Positions 47,379-55,194 of a stretch of DNA of 64,000 bases are shown here, piece by piece. The notes beneath the pieces were generated by a model. That model was given only the letters and a program-made list of their open reading frames with translations, did no database searches and was not told the origin of the DNA. The stretch is from Tsukamurella pulmonis. GTDB lineage: Bacteria > Actinomycetota > Actinomycetes > Mycobacteriales > Mycobacteriaceae. A program made the translations under genes and the position numbers. The stretch covers positions 2,432,136 to 2,496,135 of the forward strand of contig NZ_FNLF01000002.1 in the NCBI RefSeq assembly GCF_900103175.1, given 5' to 3'. Position 1 is the first letter of the stretch. Each line of letters begins with the position of its first letter.

Positions 47379-48182
47379 ATGTATTCCGATGATGCGAGCG
47401 CGATCCTGTCCGAGACCCACTACGAGATCGTCGACGACGGACGCCCCGGCCCGGTCGTCGCTCTCGCCCACGGGGCCGGCGGCGGCGTGCGGGAGAACTT
47501 CGGGCCCCTGATCGACGGCGTGTCCGATCGCCGGTTCGTCGGGCCGTACTGGCCCGGTTCCGGCGGTACCCCGCGGACCGACCGGCCGCTCGAGATCGAC
47601 GAACTGGCCGACGCGGTCGTCGCGGCGGCGGTCGACGCGGGCGCGGAGCGGTTCCCCGTCGTCGGGCTCTCCCTCGGCGCCGCGATCGCCGTCACCGCGG
47701 CACTCCGTCACCCCGAGCACGTCTCCGCGCTGGTCCTGACGGTCGGACTGGCCTGCGCCGACTTCCGCGTGCGCACCGCGACCGACACGATCGGTGCCTT
47801 GGCCGCCGCGGGCGCGTGGGACGCACTCGCGGCGTACGTGCTCGGCGCCGCGTCCTCGGAGACGACCCTGCGCGCGCTGACGGACGAACAGCTCGAGCGG
47901 GCGCGCGTCGAGGTCCGCGACGGCATGCCGGCCGGTGCGCCCGACCAGATGGAGGTGGCGGGCCGGGTCGACGTGACCGGGCTCCTGCCCCGCGTGAGCG
48001 TGCCGACTCTGGTCGCCGTGTCCGGCGGCGACCGCCTCGTGCCCGTCGACATCGGCCGGCGTTTCGCCGAGATCCCGGGTGCCCGGTTGGTCGAGTACCC
48101 CGACGCGGGGCACGTCTTCACCCCGGCGGAAGCGGCGGTGTGGACGGCCGACGTGGCGGAGTTCCTGCGCGCGCTCGCGTGA
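47379..48182 (+). CDS. Alpha/beta-fold hydrolase
   Basis: A 267-residue hydrolase. The oxyanion region is VVALAHGAGGGVRENFGPLI; the nucleophile elbow is VGLSLGAAIAV (GxSxG); the acid is near VSGGDRLVP and the His is in PDAGHVFTPAEA. No signal peptide. The ATG at 47379 gives the normal N-terminal strand. The MerR gene diverges from it, and the isochorismatase-fold gene follows after 18 bases. The substrate is unknown. Confidence 0.88.
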   Translation: MYSDDASAILSETHYEIVDDGRPGPVVALAHGAGGGVRENFGPLIDGVSDRRFVGPYWPGSGGTPRTDRPLEIDELADAVVAAAVDAGAERFPVVGLSLGAAIAVTAALRHPEHVSALVLTVGLACADFRVRTATDTIGALAAAGAWDALAAYVLGAASSETTLRALTDEQLERARVEVRDGMPAGAPDQMEVAGRVDVTGLLPRVSVPTLVAVSGGDRLVPVDIGRRFAEIPGARLVEYPDAGHVFTPAEAAVWTADVAEFLRALA

Positions 48183-48200
48183 GCGCGGCATGATCGAGGA

Positions 48201-48788
48201 ATGAGTACAGCGGTGCTGGCCCTGCACTGGCAGGTGAACGTGATCGAGCCGGAGGGCTTCTTCGGCCCGATGCTGGCCGCTCCGGTCGCGGAGTCCGGCG
48301 TCGTGGACCGGGCCGCGGCCTTCCACGACCTCGCGCTGGCGGCGGGCGTCCCGGTGATCTTCACCCGGTTCACCGTCCCGGAGGACGAGGGCGAGCTGGT
48401 CCGGAACACGGGCTTCATGCAGGCGGTCGCGGAAGCGCAGGAATCCTTCCGGCCCCACTCGGACGGCGCCCGGATCATCGCGGCCATGGCCGATCAGCCG
48501 ACCGCGGTCTACGACAACCAGCGCCTGTCCGGGCTCGCGGGCCCCGCCACGGGGTGGCTCGCCGAGCACGGTGTCGACACGCTCTACATCACGGGCGTCG
48601 CGACCAATCTCACCGTCGAGCAGACCGCCCGGCACGCCACCGATCTCGGCCTGGTCGTGCACGTCGTCGCAGACTGCGTCGCCGCCGCCGATCCCGCGGT
48701 GCACGCCGCCTCGCTGGCGAACCTCGACCTCACCACGGCGGGCAGGGTCACCGCCGAGGAGGCGGCGGCGCACTTCGCCGCCGGCTGA
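48201..48788 (+). CDS. Isochorismatase-fold protein lacking the catalytic triad
   Basis: A 195-residue protein with the isochorismatase-like cysteine hydrolase fold. Normal members have a catalytic Asp in an N-terminal IDMQ motif, a Lys in the middle and a nucleophilic Cys in a TNxCVxxTAR motif. Here the three places read LALHWQVN, VYDNQRLSG and GVATNLTVEQTAR: the Cys is Thr and neither Asp nor Lys is at the usual spot. The rest of the fold is intact (LYITGVATN, VVADCVAAADP, HAASLANLDL). It could be a binding protein or use different chemistry. It follows the alpha/beta hydrolase gene. Confidence 0.85.
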   Translation: MSTAVLALHWQVNVIEPEGFFGPMLAAPVAESGVVDRAAAFHDLALAAGVPVIFTRFTVPEDEGELVRNTGFMQAVAEAQESFRPHSDGARIIAAMADQPTAVYDNQRLSGLAGPATGWLAEHGVDTLYITGVATNLTVEQTARHATDLGLVVHVVADCVAAADPAVHAASLANLDLTTAGRVTAEEAAAHFAAG

Positions 48789-48797
48789 GGGCAGCGG

Positions 48798-49229
48798 TCA
48801 GCGCAGCTTCGCGCCGTACGCGTGGGTGATCGTCAGGACGAGCAGGACGCGCCGATCGGCGACCATCACGGCGCGGTACTCGTCCCAGTCCGGGTGCTCG
48901 CCGGCCCCGCGGCGGTAGTAGTCGACGAGCGCATCGACCTCGGGCCCGTCGGGGTCCGTACCGGGCCCGATGAGTTCGGCGGTGCCCTCGGCCGTGGCCC
49001 ACGTATACCCGTCGGGGCTCGTGAACTCGACGGCGGCGCGCGGATCGCGCCGCAGGTTCGCCTCCTTGGCGCGCCCCGCCGTCATCGAGACCAGGATCCG
49101 GTCGCCCTCGGCGTCGTACACCGCGGTGACGGGGGAGAGCTGCGGCATCCCACTGGCCCGCAGTGTCGCGAGGACACCGATGCGGGTGGCGGCGATGAGG
49201 GCGCGGGGGTCGAACTCGGTCGGGGCCAT
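48798..49229 (-). CDS. PPOX-class (likely F420-dependent) oxidoreductase
   Basis: A 143-residue split-barrel flavin/deazaflavin enzyme of the pyridoxamine-oxidase-like class. Marks are IGVLATLRASGMPQLSPVTA, GDRILVSMTAGRAKEANL and RRDPRAAVEFTSPDGY. These stretches match proteins annotated as F420-dependent in actinobacteria. The substrate is unknown. It converges on the isochorismatase-fold gene with 9 bases between stops. Confidence 0.85.
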   Translation of the reverse strand: MAPTEFDPRALIAATRIGVLATLRASGMPQLSPVTAVYDAEGDRILVSMTAGRAKEANLRRDPRAAVEFTSPDGYTWATAEGTAELIGPGTDPDGPEVDALVDYYRRGAGEHPDWDEYRAVMVADRRVLLVLTITHAYGAKLR

Positions 49230-49273
49230 GACCGGTCCAACACCGCCCCGCGCCCGGCTGTTCCGGGACCGGG

Positions 49274-49564
49274 CTACGCGCCCTCGCAGATCCTGATCTC
49301 GCGGACGGCGCCGTCGCCGAGCGCCGCGAGCGCCTCCTGGTAGGCGGGGGAGTCGTGCGTCGCGACGGCCTGCTCGAGACTGTCGAACTCGATGACCGTC
49401 GTGCGCTCGACCGTGCCCGCCTCATAGGCGACGGCCGCCTGGCCGCGGACGATGAACCGCCCGCCGCCCTCGATGATCGCGGGGCCGCCGATGGCCGCGT
49501 ACGCCGCCATCTTCTCGGGGTCCTTGATCTCCTGGTAGAACGCGATCCAGTAGGCCTTCGCCAT
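49274..49564 (-). CDS. DUF1330 protein
   Basis: A 96-residue ferredoxin-like (dimeric alpha-beta barrel) protein of the DUF1330 family: AYWIAFYQEIKDPEKMAAYA, GRFIVRGQAAVAYEAG, TTVIEFDSLEQAVATHDSPA. Function unknown. A strong ribosome site (GAGGAGG) precedes the ATG at 49564. It is 28 bases from the end of cobIJ and reads in the same direction, so it may be the distal gene of the cob operon. Confidence 0.88.
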   Translation of the reverse strand: MAKAYWIAFYQEIKDPEKMAAYAAIGGPAIIEGGGRFIVRGQAAVAYEAGTVERTTVIEFDSLEQAVATHDSPAYQEALAALGDGAVREIRICEGA

Positions 49565-49592
49565 GATTCCTCCTCGGTTGTGCGCGGTGTTC

Positions 49593-51095
49593 TCAGTACC
49601 GGCGCGGGGTGTGCACGATCCGCCCGCCGGAGCGTTCGGTGATCTCGGTGCGCGACGAGCCGACGATCAGCAGGCAGCGCATGTCCACCTGCTCGGGGTC
49701 GAGTGCACCGAGCGTGGTCACGGTCAGCGACTCCTCGGGCGAACCGACCGCGCGGCCGACGATCACGACCGTCTCGGGGGAGCGCTCCTCGAGCAGCACC
49801 TCGCGCATGCGCACCAGCTGCTCACGGCGGGTCTTCGACGCCGGGTTGTACACGGCGAGCGCCAGGTCCGCGGCGGCCACGGCGCGCAGGCGCTGCTCGA
49901 TGACCTCCCAGGGCTTGAGGTAGTCGGAGAGGGAGAGCACCGCGTAGTCGTGGCCCAGCGGCGCACCGACCCGGCTGGCGACGGCGTTGGCCGCCGTCAT
50001 GCCGGGGAGCACCCGGACGGGCACGGCGTGGAAGGCGGGATCGGCCGCGACCTCCGCGACGGCGGACGCCATGGCGAACACGCCGGGGTCGCCCGAACTG
50101 ACGACGGCGACGCGGGCACCGGCCGCGGCGAGCTCCAGTGCGTGGCGGGCACGCTCGGCCTCCACCCGGTTGTCGGAAGGGTGCACCCGCTGCCCCGGGC
50201 GGGGCCGCACGCGGTCGGTGTAGGTCTGATAGCCGACGATGTCGGTCGCCTCGGCGAGCTCGTGCCGGACCTCGGGGGTGGTCCACGCCTCGTCGCCGGG
50301 GCCCAGCCCCACCACGACGACCTCGCCGCGCCCGCCCGACTGGGGTGTGGGCGCGTTGATCCGTCCCGGCACGAGCACGGTGGCGAAGTAGGGGACGTCC
50401 TCGGCGCTGACATCGCCCACCGCGAGCACGCGCTCGTCGGCCCGGCTCGCGCGTTCGACGTACCAGGCCGCGTCGTCCCGGTCGGCGTCGCGCAGCGCAC
50501 CGCGGACGGTCGGGAAGGTCCTGCCCAGCTTCATGATCGCGGCCGCGTCAGTGTCGCCGAGACGGCGGCGCAGCTCGGTCGCGGGGAGTGTGCCGGGCAG
50601 CACGGTGAGGATCTCGTCGGCCTCCACGAGCGGCACGCCGGTGGCCGCCGCGGCGGCGCTGACGGAGGTCACGCCGGGAACGACGATGCACTCGAACCGG
50701 TCGCGCAGCCGCTTGTGCATGTGCATGTAGGAGCTGTAGAACATCGGATCGCCCTCGGCGAGCAGCGCGACGGTGCGTCCCGCCGACAGGTGCTCGGCGA
50801 GCTGCTCGGCGGCCTCGGTGTAGAAGTCGTCCAGTGCTCCGCGGTAGCCGCCGGGGTGGTCGGTGGTCTCGGTGGTCACCGGGTACATGAGCCGGATCTC
50901 GGTCTGCTCCTCGCGCAGGTACGGCGCGGCGCAGGCCCGTGCGTTCGAGCGGCCGTGGCGCGCACTGTGATAAGCCACGACATCGGCCTCGGCGATGAGT
51001 CGCGCCGCCTTGACGGTGACCAGTTCGGGATCACCGGGCCCCACGCCCACGCCGTACAGGACCCCTCGGCCGAGCCGAGAATCGTTACTGCTCAC
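49593..51095 (-). CDS. cobIJ: Fused CobI-CobJ methyltransferase
   Basis: A 500-residue fusion of precorrin-2 C20-methyltransferase (CobI, about 1-245) and precorrin-3B C17-methyltransferase (CobJ, about 250-500). Each half starts with a SAM loop: VLYGVGVGPGDPELVTVKA and VVVVGLGPGDEAWTTPEV. Methylase marks include LAEGDPMFYSSYMHMH and VSSGDPGVFAMAS. The fusion is typical of mycobacteria (Rv2066). The GTG at 51095 overlaps the cobH stop by 4 bases. Confidence 0.95.
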   Translation of the reverse strand: MSSNDSRLGRGVLYGVGVGPGDPELVTVKAARLIAEADVVAYHSARHGRSNARACAAPYLREEQTEIRLMYPVTTETTDHPGGYRGALDDFYTEAAEQLAEHLSAGRTVALLAEGDPMFYSSYMHMHKRLRDRFECIVVPGVTSVSAAAAATGVPLVEADEILTVLPGTLPATELRRRLGDTDAAAIMKLGRTFPTVRGALRDADRDDAAWYVERASRADERVLAVGDVSAEDVPYFATVLVPGRINAPTPQSGGRGEVVVVGLGPGDEAWTTPEVRHELAEATDIVGYQTYTDRVRPRPGQRVHPSDNRVEAERARHALELAAAGARVAVVSSGDPGVFAMASAVAEVAADPAFHAVPVRVLPGMTAANAVASRVGAPLGHDYAVLSLSDYLKPWEVIEQRLRAVAAADLALAVYNPASKTRREQLVRMREVLLEERSPETVVIVGRAVGSPEESLTVTTLGALDPEQVDMRCLLIVGSSRTEITERSGGRIVHTPRRY

Positions 51096-51727
51096 AGCTC
51101 CTCCTCCCGCGCCAGCGCGTTGAGCGCCGCCGCCGTGATCGCGCTGCCGCCGCGGCGGCCCAGCACGGTGATGTACTCGACGCCGAGTTCCGCCGCCTCG
51201 GCGACCAGCGCGTCCTTGGACTCCGCGGCACCGATGAACCCGACCGGAATCCCCACGATCACAGCGGGTCTCGGCGCACCGACGGCGAGCAGGTCGAGCA
51301 GGTGGAACAGGGCCGTGGGGGCGTTGCCGATCGCCACCACCGCGCCGGCCAGGCGCTCGCCCCACAATTCGAGCGCGGCGGCGCTGCGCGTGTTGCCGAT
51401 CTCGGCGGCGAGCGCGGGAACGCGCGGATCGCGCAGGAGGCACAGCACGTCGTTGTCGGCGGGCAGCCGGGCGCGGGTGACGCCCTGCGCCACCATGTTC
51501 GCGTCCGTGAGGATCGGCGCCCCGGCGCGCAGCGCGGCCCGGCCGGCGGCGACGGCGCCGTCGGAGACGCGGATGTCGCGATCGAGGTCGGTCTGGCCCG
51601 CGGCGTGGATCATGCGGACCGCCACCGTCTCGGCGTCGGCCGCCAGCGTCGAGAGGTCCGCCTCGGCGCGGATCGTCGCGAACGATCGCCGGTAGATCTC
51701 GGCACCGTCGGTGAGGTAGTCGTGCAC
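51092..51727 (-). CDS. cobH: Precorrin-8X methylmutase CobH
   Basis: CobH moves a methyl group from C11 to C12, giving hydrogenobyrinic acid. The 211-residue protein shows the family stretches VRMIHAAGQTDLDRDIRVSD (with the catalytic His), GAPILTDANMVAQGV and VGIPVGFIGAAESKDAL. The GTG at 51727 is preceded by TAGACT at 6 bases, inside the cobG stop region, so cobH-cobIJ can be transcribed separately from cobG. Confidence 0.96.
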   Translation of the reverse strand: MHDYLTDGAEIYRRSFATIRAEADLSTLAADAETVAVRMIHAAGQTDLDRDIRVSDGAVAAGRAALRAGAPILTDANMVAQGVTRARLPADNDVLCLLRDPRVPALAAEIGNTRSAAALELWGERLAGAVVAIGNAPTALFHLLDLLAVGAPRPAVIVGIPVGFIGAAESKDALVAEAAELGVEYITVLGRRGGSAITAAALNALAREEEL

Positions 51728-51733
51728 CCCGGA

Positions 51734-51739
51734 AGTCTA
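51734..51739 (-). promoter_or_regulatory. -10 hexamer of cobH-cobIJ (leaderless)
   Basis: Reads TAGACT on the minus strand; its first three bases are the TAG stop codon of cobG. The cobH GTG follows after 6 bases. Confidence 0.5.
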
Positions 51740-52801
51740 TTCGGCGGGCTCGTCGGTCACGACCACCCGCCGGTGTTCTCCCGGCGGGGCGCCGCAACCG
51801 CGCTCGCAGGCGACGACGTGCACGCGCTCGTCCTCGTCGATGTCGCCGGCCAGCTCTTCTGCGTAGCCCAGCGAATCCCCCTGGGCGCGTGCGCATCCGT
51901 GATCGCCCACACAGGCGCTCACGCGCAGCAGCGGGGAGTTCGCGTCGAAGATCAGGCCCAACGGGGCGAACACCCGCACCACGGTCTCGGCCACGCCCTC
52001 GTCGAGTCCGTGCACGTGCAGCGTGCGCCACGGCGTGACGGTGATCGGGTGGTCCGCGGCCGCGACGAACTGCGCGGTGCGCGAGTCGAGCCGGCCGAGC
52101 GGGACGCCCATGCCGAGCGTCACCGTGCCGTCCGGGCGGTCGAACCACCCGACGGGGGGCGGCGACGGGGGCGCGGGCACCGTGCGGGGACCGGTCACCG
52201 CGCCGCCGAGCGCGGCGGCGATGCGCGCGGCACCGTCGGGCAGGTCCCGCACGCGCCATTCGTCGCCACGGAGGTCGAGGAAGGCCTGCGCGGCGTCGAG
52301 CAACGCCTCGACGGTGCCCGGCGCATCGGTCGGGAAGCCGTCCAGATGCAGGACGCCGGAACGGATCTCGGCGTCCGCGGCGAGGGCGGCCACGTCGCCG
52401 GCACCGTCGTCGAGGGCGAACAGGAACCGCCCGGGGAGCGCGGCGAGGCCGGCCCGCGCCACGAGCGCCCGGTCGAGCGCCGCGGCGGTCCCGCGAAGCT
52501 CGCCGGAGAACGGAGAGGCGACGATGTTGCGCACGCGCTCGTGCGTCACCGACGGCAGCAGGCCCGCATCGGCGAGGCGCTCCCGGACGGTGTCGAGGTC
52601 GTCGACCCCGCGCAGTTGGAGGTTGCCGCGGGAGGTCAGCTCCAGCGGCTCGCCGTCGGCGAGCTCCGCGAGAACGTTCAACTGGGCGGGTTCGACGGCA
52701 CCGCCGGGCAGCCGCACCCGCACCAGGGCGCCGTCGGCCGCCGCGTGCGGTCGGAGGACGCCCGGGCAGGAGTCGGGCTGCTTCGGCTCCAGCGCGATCA
52801 G
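51737..52801 (-). CDS. cobG: Precorrin-3B synthase CobG (non-standard start)
   Basis: CobG is an oxygen-dependent enzyme with siroheme-like reductase architecture that makes precorrin-3B in the aerobic pathway. Two Fe-S cysteine pairs are present in ACVGDHGCARA (C-x5-C) and ACERGCGAP (C-x3-C). The conserved N-terminus DSCPGVLRPHAAADGALV begins about 10 codons after the fabH stop, and no ATG, GTG or TTG precedes it in frame near the gene. The best candidate is CTG at 52801-52799, overlapping the fabH TGA (CTGA). A GTG inside GALVRV would cut off conserved residues. About 354 residues with the CTG start. Confidence 0.88.
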   Translation of the reverse strand: MIALEPKQPDSCPGVLRPHAAADGALVRVRLPGGAVEPAQLNVLAELADGEPLELTSRGNLQLRGVDDLDTVRERLADAGLLPSVTHERVRNIVASPFSGELRGTAAALDRALVARAGLAALPGRFLFALDDGAGDVAALAADAEIRSGVLHLDGFPTDAPGTVEALLDAAQAFLDLRGDEWRVRDLPDGAARIAAALGGAVTGPRTVPAPPSPPPVGWFDRPDGTVTLGMGVPLGRLDSRTAQFVAAADHPITVTPWRTLHVHGLDEGVAETVVRVFAPLGLIFDANSPLLRVSACVGDHGCARAQGDSLGYAEELAGDIDEDERVHVVACERGCGAPPGEHRRVVVTDEPAE

Positions 52802-53862
52802 TCCTCGAAGTGGACCGGCGGGAGGGTGATGACGTGGCCGGCGTAGGCGAGGCCGGAACCGAACGCCATCACGAGCGCGGTCTGGCCGGGCTTGGCCTTG
52901 CCCGTGCGCAGGAGCTCCTCGACGGCGAGCGGGATGGACGCGGCGGAGGTGTTGCCGGTGGTCACGATGTCCTCGGCGACGACGCAGTCGTCGCGCAACT
53001 CGAGCGCCTTGATCAGGACCTGGGTGATGCGCAGGTTGGCCTGGTGCGGCACGAAGACGTCGATGTCCTTCGACGTGAGGCCGGCGAGCTTGAGCGCCTC
53101 CTGGCAGGCGGGGAGCAGCGCGGTGGCAGCCCAGCGGAAGACCTTGCGGCCCTCCATGCGCAGGAACGGGCGGACGGGTGCCTCGGTCGACGTGTCGTCG
53201 CGGAAGGCGTGGACCTCGTCGAAGTAGGTGCCGAAGTCCTTGTCCTGGAAGATCGCGGTGGTGAAGTCGCCGTCGGCGCCCCACGACACCTGCGAGATCC
53301 CGACCTCCTCGGACGGGCCCAGCACCGCGGCGCCGGCGCCGTCGGCGAAGATGAAGGCGCAGGTGCGGTCCTCGGGCGAGATGAGGTCCGAGAGCCGCTC
53401 GACGCCCACGACCACGACGTACTTCGCGGTACCGGCGCGGATCAGGTCGGTGCCCACGGCGGCTGCGGTCGTGAACCCCGAGCAGCCGGCCGTGATGTCG
53501 AACGCGGGGATGCCGACGCGCCCGAGCTCCTTGGCGATCTGCGGTGCCAGCGACGGGCCGAGCTCCAGGCGCGTATTCGTGGCGGAGATGACGCAGTCGA
53601 TCTGCTCCGGGTCGATGCCCGACGCCTTCACCGCGCGCTCGGCGGCCTTGACCGACATCGCGAGGATGGTCTCGTCGTCCTCGGCGAAGTGCCGCGACTC
53701 GATGCCCGACCGGGTCTTGATCCACTCGTCGCTGGAGTCGATCTTGTCGACGATCTCGGAGTTCGGCACGACGCGCCGCGGACGGTAGGCGCCGATCCCG
53801 AGGTAGCTGACGTTCGACTGCTCAGCAGGCGCGGGAGGAGCGATCCGGGCGGGGGCGGTCAT
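52798..53862 (-). CDS. 3-oxoacyl-ACP synthase III-like protein (FabH family)
   Basis: A 354-residue condensing enzyme of the FabH type. The catalytic Cys is in DITAGCSGFTTAAAVG, the His in DVFVPHQANLRI and the Asn in TTGNTSAASIP, so the active site is complete. Such enzymes condense an acyl-CoA with malonyl-ACP or make a beta-keto product. It is not a homologue in the M. tuberculosis cob region and is therefore an insertion here. The ATG at 53862 is divergent from a TetR gene with two operators between. cobG begins within its stop. Confidence 0.92.
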   Translation of the reverse strand: MTAPARIAPPAPAEQSNVSYLGIGAYRPRRVVPNSEIVDKIDSSDEWIKTRSGIESRHFAEDDETILAMSVKAAERAVKASGIDPEQIDCVISATNTRLELGPSLAPQIAKELGRVGIPAFDITAGCSGFTTAAAVGTDLIRAGTAKYVVVVGVERLSDLISPEDRTCAFIFADGAGAAVLGPSEEVGISQVSWGADGDFTTAIFQDKDFGTYFDEVHAFRDDTSTEAPVRPFLRMEGRKVFRWAATALLPACQEALKLAGLTSKDIDVFVPHQANLRITQVLIKALELRDDCVVAEDIVTTGNTSAASIPLAVEELLRTGKAKPGQTALVMAFGSGLAYAGHVITLPPVHFED

Positions 53863-53895
53863 GCGTGGGTAACTCCGTTCGACAGGGCGGACCCG

Positions 53896-53913
53896 ATGAA
53901 CCATTCGGTTCAT
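53896..53913. promoter_or_regulatory. TetR operator A
   Basis: ATGAACC-N4-GGTTCAT, a perfect 7-base inverted repeat in the fabH/tetR divergent gap. It overlaps the -35 area of tetR and lies in the fabH leader. Confidence 0.75.
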
Positions 53914-53927
53914 CGATCCGTCATTGG

Positions 53928-53933
53928 TAACAT
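53928..53933 (+). promoter_or_regulatory. Candidate -10 of tetR
   Basis: TAACAT, with TTCGGT 18 bases upstream as a weak -35. It sits between the two operators. The leader to the ATG at 54033 would be about 90 bases. Confidence 0.4.
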
Positions 53934-53949
53934 GAACCGAGCGGTTCAA
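53932..53949. promoter_or_regulatory. TetR operator B
   Basis: ATGAACC-N4-GGTTCAA, one mismatch from operator A. The centres are 36 bases apart. It overlaps the candidate tetR -10 and probable transcription start. Confidence 0.7.
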
Positions 53950-54032
53950 ACAAGCGCCGCCACGCCGCGTGGCGAATTCCACTCGCCGGTGGTTCCGCCG
54001 ATTTCCGAAGAGACGAGGAGGGTCCGGCCCCG

Positions 54033-54650
54033 ATGCCCGCCGCCCCCAAACCACGTCCCCGCCCCCGGGTCCGACTGGTCAACACCGCCCTGAACCTGGT
54101 CGGCCGCCACGGCTTCGCCGATGCCGGGCTGGCCGAGCTGACCGCGCAGTCGCAGGCGTCGAAGAATTCGCTGTACCAGTACTTCCCCGGCGGCAAGGCC
54201 GAGCTGGTGGAGGCGTCCACCTCGCTCGCCGGCCGCCGGCTGCTGCGCTACATCGACGCCGCCACCAGCAAGGGTGAGCCGCACGAGTGGATCGGCCGGT
54301 TCATCGAGTTGTGGAAGCGCGTGCTGGTCCGCTCCGAGTTCCAGGTCGGGTGCCCGCTGCTCGCCGCCGCGCTGGCCGACGGTGCGCCGCGCGTGCAGGA
54401 CGCGGCCACGGCGGCCTACACCGAGTGCGAGCGCCGGTTCGCGGCGGCGCTGGTGGACTACGGCGTCGATGAGCGCGGCGCGATGATCTTCGCCTCGGTG
54501 TTCATGAGCTCGATCGAGGGCGCCGTGGCGCGGGCGCGCGCCGCGCGCGACATCTATCCGCTCACCGACGTGTACCTGTCGATGACCGCACTGCTGGACC
54601 TGACCATGGCCGCGCCCGACGTGGTGCGGGGGGCTACAGTCGCCGAATGA
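54033..54650 (+). CDS. TetR-family regulator of the fabH-like gene
   Basis: A 205-residue TetR regulator of the LmrA/YxaF type: RVRLVNTALNLVGRHGFADA, helix-turn-helix LAELTAQSQASKNSLYQYFP, then a helical ligand domain with GCPLLAAALADGAPRVQDA. Two inverted repeats in the 170-base divergent gap match each other and probably are its operators. GGAGG precedes the ATG at 54033. The hotdog-fold gene follows, overlapping by 4 bases. The ligand is unknown; acyl-CoA would fit the neighbours. Confidence 0.92.
   Translation: MPAAPKPRPRPRVRLVNTALNLVGRHGFADAGLAELTAQSQASKNSLYQYFPGGKAELVEASTSLAGRRLLRYIDAATSKGEPHEWIGRFIELWKRVLVRSEFQVGCPLLAAALADGAPRVQDAATAAYTECERRFAAALVDYGVDERGAMIFASVFMSSIEGAVARARAARDIYPLTDVYLSMTALLDLTMAAPDVVRGATVAE
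54635..54640 (+). promoter_or_regulatory. -10 hexamer of hotdog gene
   Basis: TACAGT, 6 bases before the ATG at 54647, inside the end of tetR. Confidence 0.45.
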
Positions 54651-55126
54651 CCGTCGCCGGATACACCCATTGGATGGACGACTGCTACACGGTCGATTCC
54701 GAGAGCCTGCGCGCGTACGGCCGGGCCACCCGTTCGCCCCATGTGCCCTACGCGGGCAGCCGGGTCGTGCCCAAGGACACCCCGGTGCCGCCGCTGATCG
54801 TCGCCGATCCCGTGTTCAAGGTGGCGGCGCGGTTGCTGTCCGAGCAGATCGAGGGTTTCAACGTCGGCCGCCTGCTGCACGTCTCGCAGACCGTCCGGCA
54901 GGTCGAGCCGATCCGCATCGGTGACGTCGCCTCGCTCGGCGCGCGCATCGCCGAGCGGGTCACCCGGGCGGGCATCGATCTGTTCACCGTCGACTGCGTG
55001 GTGCAGGTGGACGACGAGGTGCGCATCGAGACCTCCAGCGTGGTGGCCTACGCGGGCGGCGATACGGACACCTCGGCGGTGGACGCCGCCGCGCCCGGCA
55101 TCGTCATGCACGGCGCCGTGTCCTGA
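54647..55126 (+). CDS. Hotdog-fold protein (MaoC/FAS1-like dehydratase type)
   Basis: A 159-residue single hotdog domain. The stretch GSRVVPKDTPVPPLIVADPV and the HVSQTVRQVEPIRIGDVASL strand pair resemble the N-terminal domain of MaoC/FAS1-like dehydratases and HadA/HadC subunits. It lacks a clear catalytic Asp/His hydratase motif, so it may be a partner or a structural domain. The ATG overlaps the tetR stop and has its own -10. The neighbours (FabH-like enzyme, TetR) suggest work on acyl chains. Confidence 0.75.
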   Translation: MTVAGYTHWMDDCYTVDSESLRAYGRATRSPHVPYAGSRVVPKDTPVPPLIVADPVFKVAARLLSEQIEGFNVGRLLHVSQTVRQVEPIRIGDVASLGARIAERVTRAGIDLFTVDCVVQVDDEVRIETSSVVAYAGGDTDTSAVDAAAPGIVMHGAVS

Positions 55127-55151
55127 GAACGGACCGCTGCGGTACCCGTGG

Positions 55152-55168
55152 CGGGCCGGAGGGGCCCG
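55152..55168. terminator. Small GC hairpin before cobN
   Basis: CGGGCC-N5-GGCCCG, 6-base stem, 26 bases after the hotdog gene and before the cobN -10. No T-run. Possibly a weak terminator. Confidence 0.25.
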
Positions 55169-55181
55169 ACCGATCGCACAC

Positions 55182-55187
55182 TAGGGT
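55182..55187 (+). promoter_or_regulatory. -10 hexamer of cobN (leaderless)
   Basis: TAGGGT is 7 bases before the cobN GTG at 55195. The arrangement leaves no leader for a cobalamin riboswitch. Confidence 0.5.
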
Positions 55188-55194
55188 TGGTGCG

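Noticed and set aside
51737-53725. 662-residue frame containing cobG
   Set aside because: The first 308 codons are antisense-like shadow of fabH in another frame; CobG similarity begins only after the fabH stop.
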